Source: Candidatus Accumulibacter proximus (GTDB lineage: Bacteria > Pseudomonadota > Gammaproteobacteria > Burkholderiales > Rhodocyclaceae). Taken from it: a DNA stretch of 64,000 nt. Below the pieces are notes generated by a model. It made no database searches, was not told the origin of the DNA, and saw only the letters and a list, made by a program, of their open reading frames with translations. The stretch spans positions 35,879 to 99,878 of the forward strand of contig JADJMH010000022.1 of assembly GCA_016709675.1 (NCBI GenBank), written 5' to 3'. The position numbers were made by a program, and so were the translations under genes. Shown one piece after another: positions 13,187 through 22,967 of the stretch. Position 1 is the stretch's first letter, and each line of letters begins with the position of its first letter.

Positions 13187-13534
13187 TCATCTCCACCCAA
13201 GAACCAGGTCGTATAACAGCCACTCGAGGCTCTTGTCGGTCAGCCAGAGAAACAGGGCCATCACCACGACGAACGCAAAGACCAGGCCCGTTGTCTGCAT
13301 GGTTTCCTTGCGAGAAGGCCAGACGACCTTTCGCGCTTCGGCTGAAGACTCTCTTGCAAAGTCGAAGAAACGACGCCCCGGCTCGGTCTGCCATGCCACC
13401 GCGACAGCCAAGCCGATCCCGGCCATGACGGCCAGCACCCGCAGAATCATCGCCTGCTCGGCGAGGAGGTAGAAGCCAGCGACGCCGGCCACAAGCAGCA
13501 ATACCGCTAACGCAAACTTGAATTTATCGGCCAT
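13187..13534 (-). CDS. secE: Preprotein translocase subunit SecE
   Basis: Essential small subunit of the SecYEG inner-membrane protein channel. The 115-residue product starts MADKFKFALAVLLLVAGVAG and has two N-terminal membrane helices. It also has the conserved amphipathic segment FARESSAEARKVVWPSRKE and a last membrane helix around LVFAFVVVMALFLWLTD. This is the three-helix form typical of proteobacteria. It lies between tRNA-Trp and nusG, the usual order. The ribosome-binding site (GGACGAG) directly upstream is weak. Confidence 0.95.
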   Translation of the reverse strand: MADKFKFALAVLLLVAGVAGFYLLAEQAMILRVLAVMAGIGLAVAVAWQTEPGRRFFDFARESSAEARKVVWPSRKETMQTTGLVFAFVVVMALFLWLTDKSLEWLLYDLVLGWR

Positions 13535-13557
13535 CTCGTCCGCTTTGGTTACATGTT

Positions 13558-13633
13558 TGGCAGGGGCAGAGGGAATCGAACCCCCAACCTTCGGTTTTGG
13601 AGACCGACGCTCTGCCAGTTGAGCTATGCCCCT
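13558..13633 (-). tRNA. tRNA-Trp (anticodon CCA)
   Basis: The minus strand reads AGGGGCATAGCTCAACTGGC, then an anticodon loop CTCCAAA, the T-arm GGTTCGATTCC and an acceptor ending GCCCCT-G-CCA. The cloverleaf has 76 bases including an encoded CCA. It sits between tuf and secE, the classic position of tRNA-Trp in proteobacteria. Confidence 0.97.
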
Positions 13634-13685
13634 GCGGCAGAACTGCGGCGGCTCCGCGAACGAAGCCACCGCTGTACCTATGGAC

Positions 13686-14876
<1,191 letters not shown>

Positions 14877-14930
14877 TTACCGGTACCTCAAGACGTTAGA
14901 AGTTAATAATGAATCTACAGCACCAATCGG

Positions 14931-15005
<75 letters not shown>

Positions 15006-15044
15006 ATCGCTCGAGGAGCCTTAAGCAATTCTGCGGTCGCAACC

Positions 15045-15118
15045 TGGAGCGGGTGAAGGGAATCGAACCCTCGTCATAAGCTTGGAAGGCTTCAGCTCTA
15101 CCATTGAGCTACACCCGC
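15045..15118 (-). tRNA. tRNA-Gly (anticodon TCC)
   Basis: The minus strand reads GCGGGTGTAGCTCAATGGTA, with anticodon loop CTTCCAA, T-arm GGGTTCGATTCCC and acceptor ACCCGC followed by TCCA. It is a 74-base cloverleaf with encoded CCA. It lies in the tRNA-Tyr/Gly/Thr/tuf array. Confidence 0.96.
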
Positions 15119-15169
15119 AAAACCATTACCCGAAGAACGATTGAACAACATCACCAACAGCGGCGCTTG

Positions 15170-15254
15170 TGGTGGAGGGAGAAGGATTCGAACCTTCGAA
15201 GGCAGAGCCGTCAGATTTACAGTCTGATCCCGTTGGCCACTTGGGTATCCCTCC
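15170..15254 (-). tRNA. tRNA-Tyr (anticodon GTA)
   Basis: A class II tRNA of 85 bases with a long variable arm. The minus strand begins GGAGGGATACCCAAGTGGCC, carries the loop ACTGTAAAT and ends CCCTCC-A-CCA. It is the first gene of the minus-strand tRNA-tuf array, so the array promoter should lie in the 15255-15400 region upstream. Confidence 0.96.
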
Positions 15255-15484
15255 AGCCAAGAACCCATAATTCTGACGCCCAACGGAGGGGCTGTCAAAT
15301 AATTTCTCGAGCCGCGCCGCCTTCTACAGTGGAAAGAAGGTTCAGCCTTCGGCGTTCTCTGGCCTTGGCTGCGGGGGGGGGGGGCGCTGGTGTAGCCTGG
15401 GTGTCGTCGGCCGTCGTCGCCGGCGGACGCCGGCAAACGCGGTTCGGCGCAAACGCCGCAGCCGCGAGTGGAGCAGGTGCGCTG

Positions 15485-15568
15485 TCCGTGATGCGAGCCA
15501 CCAAGTCAGCGCTGGATCCGGACAACCTTCTCAACCCGGGAAAGATCCTGCCGCCGCCCCAACAGTGC
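15485..15568 (+). pseudogene. Relic of the C-terminus of an FAD-linked oxidase (GlcD/D-lactate dehydrogenase type)
   Basis: The 416-base stretch between tRNA-Tyr and the next gene is mostly without recognisable coding content. One plus-strand frame, however, reads VMRATKSALDPDNLLNPGKIL. This matches the final helix and turn of FAD-linked oxidases of the glycolate oxidase/D-lactate dehydrogenase type (family pattern MRxIKxALDPxxxLNPGK). Nothing recognisable of the rest of such an enzyme is present. The frame runs on into a gene with its own start. I read it as the stump of a deleted gene. A run of 12 G at 15373-15384 lies just upstream. Confidence 0.6.
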
Positions 15569-15670
15569 GACGCGGCACGCACGGTGCAACCTGCACCCAA
15601 GCCAGCGGTCGAAAGAAAAATCGGTTGGCTCGACCGGATGACAAGCAGTCACCACACGGGAGGAGAAAAA

Positions 15671-18600
15671 ATGGGTGATCTCTCGATCACGCTCGACAGC
15701 CGCTATACGGCGACGTCCGGACGCGTCTTTCTCAGCGGCACCCAGGCCCTCGTCCGCTTGCCGATGCTGCAGCGCATGCGCGACGCAGCTGCCGGGCTGA
15801 ATACCGCAGGTTTCGTCTCCGGCTACCGTGGTAGCCCTCTGGGAGGACTCGATCAGGCACTGTGGAAGGCGAATGCACACCTCGATGCCAAGAGCATCGT
15901 TTTCCAGGCGGCGGTCAACGAGGACCTCGCGGCGACGGCCGTCTGGGGCACCCAGCAGCTCAATCTCTTCCCCGGCGCCAAATTTGATGGCGTCTTCGCC
16001 ATGTGGTATGGCAAGGGGCCCGGAGTGGACCGTTGCGGAGACGTCTTTAGGCACGCCAATGCTGCTGGTTCGGCCAGGCTCGGAGGCGTTCTGGTGATTG
16101 CCGGCGATGACCACGCCGCCAAGTCGTCAACCCTGCCACACCAGACCGAACACATCTTCAAAGCGGTGATGATGCCGGTCCTCTATCCCGCCAACGTCCA
16201 GGAGTATCTCGACTATGGCCTGCACGGGTGGGCGATGAGCCGCTACTCGGGCTGCTGGGTGGTGATGAAGGCACTGGCCGATACGGTTGAGACATCGGCT
16301 TCGGTCTCGATCGATCCACTCGCCACCCGGATCACACGGCCGGTCGATTTCGAGTTGCCGGCCAACGACCCGCACGGTCTCAACATCCGCTGGCCCGACC
16401 CGCCACTGCAACAGGAAGCGCGCCTGATCAACCACAAGCTTTACGCCGCGCTGGCCTATTGCCGGGCCAACCAGCTCAACCGGGTGGTAATCGACAGTAC
16501 AGATGCAGCCTCCCCGGCCCGCCTGGGAATAATCACCGCTGGCAAGGCCTACCTCGATGTCCGCCAGGCGCTCGACGAGCTCGGCATCGACGACAAACTG
16601 GCAGCGCAAATCGGCATTCGCCTGTACAAGGTCGGCATGGTCTGGCCGCTTGAAGCCGATGGAGTGCGCCGCTTCGCCGAGGGTCTCGAGGAGATCCTGG
16701 TGGTCGAGGAAAAACGGCAACTACTCGAATATCAGCTCAAGGAGGAACTCTACAATTGGCGCGAAGACGTGCGGCCACGGGTCGTCGGAAAGTTCGACGA
16801 GAAGGGCGAGTGGTCCCTCCTACTGACCGGCAGCGGGCACCTGACGCACGGTGACTGGCTGCTGCCAGCCGCCGGCGAGCTGTCAGTGGCACAGGTTGCG
16901 CGGGCATTGGCAGCACGCATCGGTCGCTTCTTCACGTCGCAGGCCATCGAGTCGCGGCTGGCGCTACTCGAAGCCAAACAGAAGAGTCTCGCCACGCCCC
17001 TCCTTCCGGCAACCGGCATTGCCGCCATCCAGCGTACGCCCTATTTCTGTTCGGGCTGCCCCCACAATACCTCGACCCGTTTGCCTGAAGGCTCACGCGC
17101 CGTCGCCGGTATCGGCTGCCACTACATGGTGACCTGGATGGATCGTAACACTGCGACCTTCACCCACATGGGCGGCGAAGGCGTGACCTGGGTCGGGCAG
17201 GCGCCGTTCACCAACGAAAAGCACGTGTTCGCCAACCTCGGGGATGGCACCTACTTCCACTCCGGACTGTTGGCGATTCGCCAGTCGGTCGCCGCCGGCG
17301 TCGCGATCACCTACAAGATTCTCTACAACGATGCCGTGGCGATGACCGGAGGACAAGCGGTCGACGGCCAGTTGAGCGTCGCCCAGCTGACCCGTCAGCT
17401 GGCAGCAGAAGGAATCAGCAAGATCGTCATCGTTACCGACGAGCCAGCCAAATATCATCAGGTGCGCGATCTAGCGCCGCATACACCGGTCCACCACCGC
17501 GAGCAGCTGGATGAGGTGCAGCGCCAGCTACGGCAACATCCTGGGGTGTCGGTCCTGATCTATGACCAGACCTGCGCCACCGAAAAACGCCGCCGCCGCA
17601 AGCGTGGCAAGCTGGCCGATCCCGCTCGGCGAGTGTTCATCAACGAAGCCGTCTGTGAAGGATGCGGAGACTGCGGTGTGCAGTCCAACTGCCTTTCGGT
17701 GATTCCCGTCGAAACCGAGTATGGCCGCAAACGAGCCATCGACCAGTCATCGTGCAACAAGGACTTTTCCTGCCTCAACGGCTTTTGCCCAAGCTTCGTC
17801 AGCGTCGAAGGCGGCCGTCGGCGCCGTGGCCAAGCCATTGCCGCCGATGCCAGCGCTCTCGCCCCCTTGCCTGAACCGACGCTGGCCGATACCAGAGTTC
17901 CCTTCAACATCCTGATCACCGGTGTTGGCGGAACCGGCGTCGTGACCCTCGGCGCCTTGCTCGGCATGGCCGCGCACCTCGACGGCAAAGGTGTCTCGGT
18001 GCTCGACATGACGGGACTGGCACAAAAATACGGCGCTGTTTTTTCCCACCTGCGGATCGCCAATCGGCCCGAGGATATTCATGCCGCACGGATCGCCACC
18101 GGCGAAGCGCATGCGGTCATCGGCGGCGACCTGGTAGTCACCACCGGCAGCGAAGCGTTATCGAAGGTTCTGGCCGGCAGGACGCGGGCAGTGGTCAATG
18201 TCGCCGAAACGCCAACCGCCGAATTCACCCGCAACCCCGACTGGCATTTCCCCAAGGAAGTCATGCAGAGCCAGATCAATGAAGCGCTGGGCGCAGGGCA
18301 GGCACTTTTTCTCGATACGGCGGAAATGTCCCGCCGCCTGATGGGCGACGCTCTCTACGGCAATGTCTTGCTGCTCGGCGTTGCCTGGCAAACGGGGTTA
18401 GTGCCGCTGTCGCTGACGGCCATGGAAAAGGCCATCGAGCTCAATGGTGCGGCGGTAGACCAGAACCGCCAAGCCTTCCTCTGGGGTCGGCGCGCGGCAC
18501 ATGACCCGAAATCCATGCAGCAGCTCACCCTGCCAGCCAGCACGGCGGCGAAGCGAAGAATCTCACAGAACCTCGGCGAGACGATCGACCACCGCGTCGA

Positions 18601-19222
18601 GTTTCTGACCGCCTATCAGGACGCACGCTACGCCCAACGCTACCGTGCCCTCGTCGAGCGTGTACGCGCCGCCGAATCCAGGTTGCCATCGACGGCCCTG
18701 ACCGAAGCAGTTGCCCGCGGCTATTTCAAGTTGCTGGCGGTCAAGGACGAGTACGAGGTGGCGAGGCTCTATGCCGACCCATCGTTCATCCAGCAGTTGT
18801 CTGAAGAGTTCGAGGGCGACTTCAGACTGTGTTTTCATCTCGCACCGCCGCTGCTTGCGAGGCCTGATCCGGCAACCGGCCGAGCCAGGAAACGCAGTTA
18901 TGGCCCCTGGATGATGCACATCTTCCGTTGCCTGAGCCGGCTGAAAGCCCTGCGCGGCACGATCTTCGATCCCTTCGGCAAGACCGAGGAAAGGCAGACG
19001 GAAAGGCAACTGCTCGCCGACTACGAAGCCGACGTTGAGCTCATGCTCTTGCGGCTGAAGCCCGAAACACTGGCCAGCGCTGTCGAACTGGCCAGTGTGC
19101 CCGAACAGATTCGTGGCTTCGGTCAAGTCAGGGCAGCGTCGGTGCTGCAGGCACGCGCCAGACAGTCGACCCTGCGAGCGCAACTGCTGACCCCGGCAGA
19201 CACCCCCACGAGCGCTCCCTGA
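15671..19222 (+). CDS. Indolepyruvate:ferredoxin oxidoreductase, single-chain fused form
   Basis: Oxidatively decarboxylates aryl-pyruvates (from Trp, Phe, Tyr transamination) to aryl-acetyl-CoA with ferredoxin as acceptor. The protein has 1183 residues. Near residue 460 is YFCSGCPHNTSTRLPEGSRA, and a thiamine-diphosphate motif GDGTYFHSG follows near 525. A Cys-rich iron-sulfur segment (CEGCGDCGVQSNC) starts near 661. The gamma-subunit-like domain begins GVGGTGVVTLGALLG near 751. The C-terminal part is an extra domain seen in large one-chain proteobacterial forms. The ATG at 15671 has AGGAG 5 bases upstream; the frame is open further upstream but only through the relic. No companion iorAB genes are nearby. 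Confidence 0.93.
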   Translation: MGDLSITLDSRYTATSGRVFLSGTQALVRLPMLQRMRDAAAGLNTAGFVSGYRGSPLGGLDQALWKANAHLDAKSIVFQAAVNEDLAATAVWGTQQLNLFPGAKFDGVFAMWYGKGPGVDRCGDVFRHANAAGSARLGGVLVIAGDDHAAKSSTLPHQTEHIFKAVMMPVLYPANVQEYLDYGLHGWAMSRYSGCWVVMKALADTVETSASVSIDPLATRITRPVDFELPANDPHGLNIRWPDPPLQQEARLINHKLYAALAYCRANQLNRVVIDSTDAASPARLGIITAGKAYLDVRQALDELGIDDKLAAQIGIRLYKVGMVWPLEADGVRRFAEGLEEILVVEEKRQLLEYQLKEELYNWREDVRPRVVGKFDEKGEWSLLLTGSGHLTHGDWLLPAAGELSVAQVARALAARIGRFFTSQAIESRLALLEAKQKSLATPLLPATGIAAIQRTPYFCSGCPHNTSTRLPEGSRAVAGIGCHYMVTWMDRNTATFTHMGGEGVTWVGQAPFTNEKHVFANLGDGTYFHSGLLAIRQSVAAGVAITYKILYNDAVAMTGGQAVDGQLSVAQLTRQLAAEGISKIVIVTDEPAKYHQVRDLAPHTPVHHREQLDEVQRQLRQHPGVSVLIYDQTCATEKRRRRKRGKLADPARRVFINEAVCEGCGDCGVQSNCLSVIPVETEYGRKRAIDQSSCNKDFSCLNGFCPSFVSVEGGRRRRGQAIAADASALAPLPEPTLADTRVPFNILITGVGGTGVVTLGALLGMAAHLDGKGVSVLDMTGLAQKYGAVFSHLRIANRPEDIHAARIATGEAHAVIGGDLVVTTGSEALSKVLAGRTRAVVNVAETPTAEFTRNPDWHFPKEVMQSQINEALGAGQALFLDTAEMSRRLMGDALYGNVLLLGVAWQTGLVPLSLTAMEKAIELNGAAVDQNRQAFLWGRRAAHDPKSMQQLTLPASTAAKRRISQNLGETIDHRVEFLTAYQDARYAQRYRALVERVRAAESRLPSTALTEAVARGYFKLLAVKDEYEVARLYADPSFIQQLSEEFEGDFRLCFHLAPPLLARPDPATGRARKRSYGPWMMHIFRCLSRLKALRGTIFDPFGKTEERQTERQLLADYEADVELMLLRLKPETLASAVELASVPEQIRGFGQVRAASVLQARARQSTLRAQLLTPADTPTSAP

Positions 19223-19266
19223 CCGGAGGGGATAGAATTCGCCACTCGCTATCCCGGAGAAACCCA

Positions 19267-20064
19267 TTGCCCTTGTCCTCGCCCCAAACAGAGCCGGCAG
19301 AGACTTCACCGCCGACTTTCGGATCGCCTCTGCGCCAGCTCGCCCTGCAGCTTGCCGCAACGCTTGCCGTTCTCTCGCTGGCCTGGCCCTACTATGGCAT
19401 CCGCAGCGAAGAGCTGCCCTGGCCGCAGACCGCTTTCGCCATTGGCGCAGTAGCTGCATTGTTCGCCGGCGTGACCGCTCAGCCATGGTGGTGGAAAATC
19501 ATGCACGCCCTCTTTGCGCCGCTGGCCTGGAGTGTTTCGCGACTGGCGATCGATCCTGGCTGGTTCCTCCTGCTGTCCATCGGGCTGTTGCTCGTCTATC
19601 GCGGCGCACTGACTGGCCAGATACCCCTCTATCTGTCGAACCGACCGACTGCCGCAGCCCTCGCTTCGCTCACTGCCGAAGTGCACGACCTGCGCTTCCT
19701 TGACCTTGGCGCAGGTATCGGCAGCGTCGTGTACCCTCTGGCCGGAGCGCGGCCTGACGGACGCTTCACCGCCGTCGAGAATGCCCCGGCCACCTGGCTG
19801 ATTGGCCGCCTGCGCACCGCTGCGCTGGCCAATTGCGACTGGCACTGGGGCGATATCTGGCGAACCGACCTTACCGACTACAACGTCGTCTATGCCTTCC
19901 TGTCGCCAGTTCCAATGGCGGCTCTCTGGCAAAAGGTTCGCCAGGAGATGCGACCGGGCAGCCTGTTCATCAGCAACAGTTTTGCCGTACCCGGTGCCGA
20001 AGCCAGCAGTGTGACCGACGTTGACGACACCCGGCGAACCCGCCTGTTCTGTTACCGGCTGTAA
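19267..20064 (+). CDS. Membrane-anchored class I SAM-dependent methyltransferase-like protein
   Basis: The 265-residue product has several hydrophobic segments in its N-terminal half (around ALQLAATLAVLSLAWPYYGI, FAIGAVAALFAGVTAQ and WFLLLSIGLLLVYRG). A Rossmann-type SAM motif I, LRFLDLGAGIGSVVYPLA, follows near residue 145, with NAPATWLIGRLR and CDWHWGDIW as candidate motifs II and III. The start is a TTG at 19267 with GGAGA 6 bases upstream, 44 bases after the previous stop, so it is probably cotranscribed with it. The substrate is unknown. Confidence 0.75.
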   Translation: MPLSSPQTEPAETSPPTFGSPLRQLALQLAATLAVLSLAWPYYGIRSEELPWPQTAFAIGAVAALFAGVTAQPWWWKIMHALFAPLAWSVSRLAIDPGWFLLLSIGLLLVYRGALTGQIPLYLSNRPTAAALASLTAEVHDLRFLDLGAGIGSVVYPLAGARPDGRFTAVENAPATWLIGRLRTAALANCDWHWGDIWRTDLTDYNVVYAFLSPVPMAALWQKVRQEMRPGSLFISNSFAVPGAEASSVTDVDDTRRTRLFCYRL

Positions 20065-20175
20065 AACGGTAAGACGTGACGGATCTCTTACGCCTTGCTG
20101 ACCCACGCAGCCGCTTTGCCCCAAAGAGCCGAATTTTGCTAAGATGCCCCGACTGACCACTACCGGAGTACCAAG

Positions 20176-20628
20176 ATGTCCAACCACGATGCCGTACCCG
20201 ATCCCCTGAGCTTTGCCAAGAAGATGTGGGGTGGCATGGGCTTTTCGCTGCCTAACATGGTCACCCCCACCCTCGATGTAGACGAGATCGAGAAAAAGGT
20301 GAAAGACCTCAAGGCAGTCGAGAGCTGGCTGAAAATGAATCTGTCGATGTTGCAGATGACGATTCAGGGCCTCGAGATGCAATGCGTGACGCTCAACGCA
20401 GTCCGCGCGATGGGTCAGATGGCAACCAGCTACAGCACTGGCGCAGCGGCTGCCGCTGGCGGCGACAATCAGGGTACTGCTCTCATTGCCGGCACCGGCA
20501 ATGAAGCGCTCAAGCAGGCAGCGCTCTGGCCATTGACCCTGCTGCAACAGATGCAGGAACAGATGCAAAAAGCCGCGGCTGCCGCGGCACAGGCCAGCGA
20601 AGCGCGCGACGACGCGGCAAAACCGTAA
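20176..20628 (+). CDS. phaM: PhaM-family polyhydroxyalkanoate granule regulatory protein
   Basis: PhaM-type proteins bind PHA synthase and the PHA granule surface, and in Cupriavidus also the nucleoid. The 150-residue product contains the family core LPNMVTPTLDVDEIEKKVKD and SWLKMNLSMLQMTIQGLEMQ. The C-terminus is an Ala/Gln-rich helix (QMQEQMQKAAAAAAQASEAR). It lacks the Lys/Ala/Pro repeats that give Cupriavidus PhaM its DNA binding. A Shine-Dalgarno-like GGAG precedes the ATG. A hairpin follows 20 bases after the stop. No phaC is nearby. The name rests on the core similarity. Confidence 0.85.
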   Translation: MSNHDAVPDPLSFAKKMWGGMGFSLPNMVTPTLDVDEIEKKVKDLKAVESWLKMNLSMLQMTIQGLEMQCVTLNAVRAMGQMATSYSTGAAAAAGGDNQGTALIAGTGNEALKQAALWPLTLLQQMQEQMQKAAAAAAQASEARDDAAKP

Positions 20629-20648
20629 ACGTCAGAAAAGGGCGCTCC

Positions 20649-20673
20649 GGACGTGTCCGCCAGCGACACGTCC
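20649..20673 (+). terminator. Perfect hairpin after phaM
   Basis: Arms GGACGTGTC (20649-20657) and GACACGTCC (20665-20673) enclose a 7-base loop. There is no U run, so it may act as a 3' stabiliser or a weak or Rho-assisted terminator. It lies between convergent genes, phaM (+) and the CaiB-family gene (-), and can fold in both transcripts. Confidence 0.5.
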
Positions 20674-20756
20674 TCACGAGCAACCGGAGCAGAGCTCGCA
20701 AGCCCAACGTGAGGCATTGGCGTGGATTCTTCCTTGCCTGACGGGTAACCCGTTCG

Positions 20757-21923
20757 TCAGATGATGGACGCCTGCTGCAGAAACTGGATCTCGCCTCTGC
20801 TGAAACCGGCTTCGCGCAAGATTTCCTCGCCATGCTCGCCAGTCGAAGGTGCGCTACGTTCGACGGCAAAGACCCAGCCGGAAAGCTTCATTGGCGGCGC
20901 GTATTGGGTCACCCCGTCGGCCTCTACGGTCATGCCCCGGGCAACAAACTGCGGATGTTCCAGAGCCTCTGCCACGGTGAGAACCGGTGTCACGCAGCAG
21001 TCGACACCGTCGAACAAGGCCCGCCAGTCTGCCTGAGGGCGACTCACGAAGACTTGCTCCAGTTCACCGCGCATTGCCGCCGCCGCAGCGCCGCGGGCGG
21101 CATGCCGCGCCTTCCACTCAGGGCGTCCCAAGGCATCGCAGAAAACATCCCAGAATTTCTTCTCGAGCGGCGCGACCGCCATGTAGCGTCCATCGGCCGT
21201 CGCATAGACGCCATAGCCGGCGTCGCCACCGCTCAACAGATCGGCGCCACGCTGAGGTACCACTCCTTCAGTCTGCAACGCGAAAAACGGGAAGAAATTG
21301 TGAGCCAGAACTGCCTCGCTCATCGCCACATCGATCATACGCCCCTGCCCACTGCGCTGCGCGTCGAACAGGGCGGCAAGAATGCCCATCACCGCAGTCA
21401 TCGCACCGCCCAGCAAGTCGCCCATCTGTAGATTCGGAATGGCCGGCTGGCCGCCGTCCACCCCGATCTGATCGAGAACGCCGGCCAGGCCGATGTAGTT
21501 GAGGTCATGGCCGGCGGCCATCGCCAGCGGCCCGCTCTGGCCATAGCCGGTGATCGCGCAATAGACGATTTTTGGATTGAGCGCACGCAGCACTTCATAG
21601 CCGATACCCAGTTTGTCGCTGACCCCCGGCCGGAAGCTCTCGACCACGACGTCGGCCGTGCGTGCCAGGCGCAGGAACACTTCCACCCCCTGCCGGCGCT
21701 TCAGATCGAGGCGGAGGCCACGCTTGTTGCGATTGACGCTGCGATAGAAGACGCTGACGCCGTGCGGACCGTCACCCAGGATGCGCGCGTAGTCACCAGC
21801 AGCGTGATCTTCGATCTTGATCACGTCGGCGCCCATATCGGCCAGCTGCAGCGTCGCGACCGGACCCGGCAGTAGTCGTGTCAAGTCGAGAATGCGAACA
21901 CCCCTTAGCGGTCCGCCACTCAT
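20757..21923 (-). CDS. CaiB/BaiF family CoA-transferase or alpha-methylacyl-CoA racemase
   Basis: Enzyme of CoA-thioester metabolism, 388 residues. The N-terminus MSGGPLRGVRILDLTRLLPG and the segment FYRSVNRNKRGLRLDLK are typical of the CaiB/BaiF (class III CoA-transferase) family. The segments GHDLNYIGLAG (H139) and QMGDLLGG (D169) correspond in position and context to the catalytic His and Asp of alpha-methylacyl-CoA racemase, which points to racemisation rather than CoA transfer. It follows livF by 206 bases on the same strand and may belong to the acyl-CoA synthetase/liv cluster. Confidence 0.85.
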   Translation of the reverse strand: MSGGPLRGVRILDLTRLLPGPVATLQLADMGADVIKIEDHAAGDYARILGDGPHGVSVFYRSVNRNKRGLRLDLKRRQGVEVFLRLARTADVVVESFRPGVSDKLGIGYEVLRALNPKIVYCAITGYGQSGPLAMAAGHDLNYIGLAGVLDQIGVDGGQPAIPNLQMGDLLGGAMTAVMGILAALFDAQRSGQGRMIDVAMSEAVLAHNFFPFFALQTEGVVPQRGADLLSGGDAGYGVYATADGRYMAVAPLEKKFWDVFCDALGRPEWKARHAARGAAAAAMRGELEQVFVSRPQADWRALFDGVDCCVTPVLTVAEALEHPQFVARGMTVEADGVTQYAPPMKLSGWVFAVERSAPSTGEHGEEILREAGFSRGEIQFLQQASII

Positions 21924-22129
21924 CCGCCCGCCCCACCAGGCTGCCAGCCAGCCGCACTCGCACTTGCGGCAGTCACCACGACCTCGCGGTCGGTAACCGG
22001 ATCACCAGTACCTGGACGAACGATTTCGACAGGATCTCCTCCTCGACCACCAGATCCTCCTCACCCTGTGTTTCGTAGCCGATCATGCCAAGGTCGGCCG
22101 TCGCACAGGCCTGGCGGATCCTTGCCAGA
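21924..22129 (-). other. Spacer between livF and the CaiB-family gene, no supported gene
   Basis: A 65-codon open frame spans 21973-22170 on the minus strand and overlaps the end of livF. It has no recognisable motif and no ribosome-binding site before its ATG. I do not call it a gene. Confidence 0.4.
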
Positions 22130-22945
22130 TCATGAGAGCCAGCGCTTGCGGCGGCGGTAGTGCTTGACATCGCGGAAGCTCTTGCGACCAGCCGAGGAGA
22201 GTCCCAGATAGAACTCCTTCACGTCTTCGTTCGCCGCCAGATCCCCGGCAGCGCCCTCCATGACCACACGGCCATTTTCCAGGATGTAACCAAAATCCGC
22301 GTAGCGCAACGCCATGTTGGTGTTCTGCTCGGCGAGCAGGAAGGTTACGGCTTCCTTCTGGTTCAGATCCTTGACGATGCCAAACACCTCATCGACGACC
22401 TGCGGCGCGAGGCCCATCGACGGCTCATCGAGCAGCACCATGCTCGGATGGGCCATCAGCGCGCGCCCGATGGCGCACATCTGCTGCTCACCGCCCGAGG
22501 TATAGGCTGCCTGGCTGCTGCGGCGTGTTTTCAGGCGCGGAAAATACGCGTAGACCTTGTCGAGAGTGTCGGCGATCGCCGCCTTGCCATCTTTGCGTGT
22601 ATAGGCGCCGGTGAGCAGGTTTTCCTCAATGCTCAGGTGACCAAAGCAGTGCCGCCCTTCCATCACCTGAATCACGCCGCGTTTCACCAGTTCTGCCGGG
22701 GTCAGCGCTTCGATTCGCTCGTCGCGCAGGTCAATCGTCCCCTTGGTGACTTCTCCCCGCTCGCCGTGCAGCAGATTACTCACCGCGCGCAGGGTAGTCG
22801 TCTTGCCGGCGCCATTGCCTCCCAGCAGGGCAACGATACCACCCTCGGGGACGCTGAATGAAACACCCTTGAGAACGAGGATCACGTGGTTGTAGATCAC
22901 CTCGATGCTATTGACTCTGAGAAGGATACTGGTGGCGTTGCTCAT
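22130..22945 (-). CDS. livF: Branched-chain amino-acid type ABC transporter, ATP-binding protein LivF
   Basis: ATPase of a HAAT-family importer, 271 residues. It has Walker A GGNGAGKTTTL, signature TSGGEQQMCAIGRAL, Walker B MVLLDEPSMGLAP and the switch His region LLAEQNTN, with the order and spacing typical of LivF. The C-terminus carries a basic tail (HYRRRKRWLS) beyond the usual end. It is the last transporter gene of the cluster. Two hairpins separate it from livK. Confidence 0.92.
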   Translation of the reverse strand: MSNATSILLRVNSIEVIYNHVILVLKGVSFSVPEGGIVALLGGNGAGKTTTLRAVSNLLHGERGEVTKGTIDLRDERIEALTPAELVKRGVIQVMEGRHCFGHLSIEENLLTGAYTRKDGKAAIADTLDKVYAYFPRLKTRRSSQAAYTSGGEQQMCAIGRALMAHPSMVLLDEPSMGLAPQVVDEVFGIVKDLNQKEAVTFLLAEQNTNMALRYADFGYILENGRVVMEGAAGDLAANEDVKEFYLGLSSAGRKSFRDVKHYRRRKRWLS

Positions 22946-22967
22946 GGCGCCTCTTCGTTAGTGCGGC

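Noticed and set aside
15104..15670. Upstream in-frame extension of the indolepyruvate oxidoreductase, overlapping tRNA-Gly and tRNA-Tyr
   Set aside because: It runs through tRNA genes and the flavoprotein relic, while the ATG at 15671 has a good ribosome-binding site.
21973..22170. 65-codon minus-strand open frame after livF
   Set aside because: It overlaps the end of livF, has no ribosome-binding site and no recognisable motif.
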